Assembly: GCA_023700825.1 (NCBI GenBank)
Contig: JAMPYE010000225.1
Location: 1-6,967 of the forward strand
Direction: 5' to 3'
DNA from: Thermoanaerobaculia bacterium
Lineage (GTDB): Bacteria; Acidobacteriota; Thermoanaerobaculia; Gp7-AA8
DNA length: 6,967 nt
Shown here: positions 5,559 through 6,967 of the stretch, piece by piece
How the letters are laid out: every line of letters begins with the position of its first letter
How positions within the stretch are numbered: the first letter of the stretch is position 1
The notes under the pieces: model-generated
The model's input: only the letters and a program-made list of their open reading frames with translations
Databases searched by the model: none
Told to the model about the DNA's origin: nothing
Position numbers and translations under genes: made by a program

Positions 5559-6967
5559 CTACGACCACTTGCGCCACTCGTCCTCGTAGTAGCGAACGAG
5601 GATCTGGTTGTCGAGGCGGTTGATCTCGACCTCGAGGGGGGCCATGTCGGCGGGCATGTCGAAGAGGGTGGCGAGCGTCGACGGGGTCAGGTAGCGCAGT
5701 CCCGCTGGCACGTCCGCCGGCGGTGGCTGTTCCCCGAGCGTCGCGAGCGCGAAACCCCAGACTCCGAACGCGGGGACCGTCGTCTGATACGGGCGCACCC
5801 GGAAACCGGCGGTCTCCATCGTCCTGACCACGCACCAGAACGAGCGACGAGCGAAGAGAGGTGAGGTGCTCTGAACGGAAACCGCGGCGTGCGGGGCGAG
5901 GTGCTGTTTCAGCAGCCGGTAGAAACGTGTCGTGTAGAGCTTGCCGAGCGCGAAGTTGCTCGGATCGGGGAAGTCGACGATCGCGGCGTCGTAGGAAGCG
6001 TCGGCCGTTTCCTCGAGCCAGAGCATCGCGTCGGCGTTGACGATCGTGACGCGCGGGTCGTCGAGCGCGTGACGGTTGAGCTCGCCGAGCGGCGGGAAGG
6101 ACTTGTGGAGCTTCGTCATCGCCGGGTCGAGGTCGACGAGCGTGATGTGCTCGACGCTCGGGTAGCGGAGCACCTCGCGTGCCGCCAGCCCGTCGCCGCC
6201 GCCGAGGATCAGCACGCGCTTCGGCGCCGCGACCGACGAGAGCGCGGGATGTACGAGCGCCTCGTGGTATCGGTACTCGTCCGCGGAGCTGAACTGCAGG
6301 TTGCCGTTTAGGAAGAGCTGAAAGCCGGCGCGGTCCTTCGTGATGAGGATGCGCTGGTAGGGCGAGGACGACGAGTAGACGATCGGATCGGCGAACAGGT
6401 GCTCCTCGGAGAGGCGGGTCAGCCGGTCCGCGTTGAGCAGGCCCGCGGCGAGCAGCGCGATCACGATCGCGGACCGGATCCGGAGGCCGGTGACGCCGCG
6501 CGTGATCAGCCCGCGCATCAGAAACGTACCGTAGAGGCCGACGAGCGCGTTGACGAGGCCGAACAGGAGCGAGGTGCGCACGAGCCCGAGGCGCGGCACG
6601 AGCAGCAGGGGGAAAAGGATCGCGGCGAAGAGCGAGCCGACGTAGTCGAAGCTCAGCACCTTCGAGACGAGCTCGCTGAAGTCGACGTTGTCCTTGAGGA
6701 TCCGCATCAGGAGCGGGAGCTCGAGGCCGACGAGCGTGCCGATGAGGATCACGATTCCGTAGAGGAGGAAGTGGAAGTAGGCGCCCCGGGAGAAGCCGAG
6801 GAAGAGGATCGGCGCGGAGAAGCCGCCCGCGACCGCGACGGCGAGCTCGACGTCGACGAAGCGCGCGGCCAGCTCGCGCGTGACGAACTTCGAGAGCCAC
6901 GCGCCGATGCCGAGAGCCGAGAGGTAGAGGCCGATGATCAGCGAGAACTGCGTGATCGAGTCGCCGA
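5559..6967 (-). CDS. speE: Membrane-anchored polyamine aminopropyltransferase (spermidine synthase-like), 5' partial
   Basis: The frame runs from the right window edge to TAG at 5559-5561, about 468 residues, with the start outside. A GTG at 6752 is only an internal codon, since conserved membrane segments precede it. The first part has about six hydrophobic segments, including SITQFSLIIGLYLSALGIGA, FHFLLYGIVILIGTLVGLEL and SLFAAILFPLLLVP. The C-terminal half is a spermidine synthase fold: ADEYRYHEALVHP (substrate pocket, 6261-6281), VLILGGGDGLAAREVL (nucleotide loop, 6189-6203), LVDLDP, VNADA and DFPDPSNFALGKLYT (catalytic Asp region, 5955-5975), then VPAFGVWGFALA. The family transfers an aminopropyl group from decarboxylated S-adenosylmethionine to a diamine; the membrane-fused subclass is known, but its exact substrate is less certain. 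All key motifs are intact. Third positions are strongly G/C (19 of the last 20 codons). It is upstream of the protease-like operon but separated by about 530 bp, so probably a separate transcript. Confidence 0.93.
   Translation of the reverse strand, partial: GDSITQFSLIIGLYLSALGIGAWLSKFVTRELAARFVDVELAVAVAGGFSAPILFLGFSRGAYFHFLLYGIVILIGTLVGLELPLLMRILKDNVDFSELVSKVLSFDYVGSLFAAILFPLLLVPRLGLVRTSLLFGLVNALVGLYGTFLMRGLITRGVTGLRIRSAIVIALLAAGLLNADRLTRLSEEHLFADPIVYSSSSPYQRILITKDRAGFQLFLNGNLQFSSADEYRYHEALVHPALSSVAAPKRVLILGGGDGLAAREVLRYPSVEHITLVDLDPAMTKLHKSFPPLGELNRHALDDPRVTIVNADAMLWLEETADASYDAAIVDFPDPSNFALGKLYTTRFYRLLKQHLAPHAAVSVQSTSPLFARRSFWCVVRTMETAGFRVRPYQTTVPAFGVWGFALATLGEQPPPADVPAGLRYLTPSTLATLFDMPADMAPLEVEINRLDNQILVRYYEDEWRKWS

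Noticed and set aside
5533..6900. Long minus-strand open frame (455 codons) overlapping the SpeE-like gene in another frame
   Set aside because: It is an Arg/Pro/Ala-rich shadow typical of high-GC DNA. The other frame carries every spermidine synthase motif and the membrane segments.
1..6967. CRISPR array, tRNA, rRNA or insertion sequence
   Set aside because: No regularly spaced repeats, tRNA-like cloverleaf, rRNA sequence, transposase or terminal inverted repeats were seen on either strand.

Overview
The window is GC-rich bacterial DNA carrying three secreted-protein genes between two housekeeping-type genes. The secreted proteins suggest Acidobacteriota: a long protein of repeated carboxypeptidase-regulatory-like folds, a small secreted protein ending in a WGFISVTNNETQHVTTITP-type tail, and a short S8/I9 protease. 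Thermoanaerobaculia is my best guess. This placement comes from family resemblance and was not checked by any search.

Layout. Positions 2-364 (+) hold the last 120 codons of a glycogen/alpha-glucan phosphorylase. Everything after it is on the minus strand and convergent with it. In order of minus-strand transcription: (a) the membrane-anchored polyamine aminopropyltransferase (SpeE-like), open at the right edge of the window and ending at 5559; (b) an intergenic and leader region of about 530 bp (5027-5558) with a dispersed repeat copy, an AT-rich and G-rich promoter-like segment and a dense cluster of palindromes; (c) a secreted S8 peptidase-fold protein (start chosen at 5026, stop at 3632); (d) a small secreted protein of unknown function (3618-2842) 13 bp behind it with a strong Shine-Dalgarno sequence, so almost certainly co-transcribed; (e) a 192-bp intergenic region with the second repeat copy; (f) a 737-residue secreted multi-beta-sandwich protein (2649-436). 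The 71 bp between the convergent stops (365-435) hold only a 10-bp GC palindrome (371-380) and no clear terminator.

The main observations are these. The S8 protein has Tyr (codon TAC) where the family has its catalytic His (GHGT becomes GYGT), while the Asp, Ser and oxyanion Asn remain; the neighbouring substrate-wall motif is also degenerate. This suggests a pseudoprotease, or a one-base mutation or sequencing error. About 100 bp directly upstream of its signal peptide contain four inverted repeats, including a nested 42-bp palindrome, which looks like a structured leader or operator. A roughly 52-bp repeat (45 of 53 aligned columns identical) lies in the same orientation in both longer intergenic regions, each time 3' of one minus-strand gene and 5' of a secreted-protein gene. 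I infer a small secreted-protein locus with shared intergenic elements. Its biological role cannot be determined from this window.
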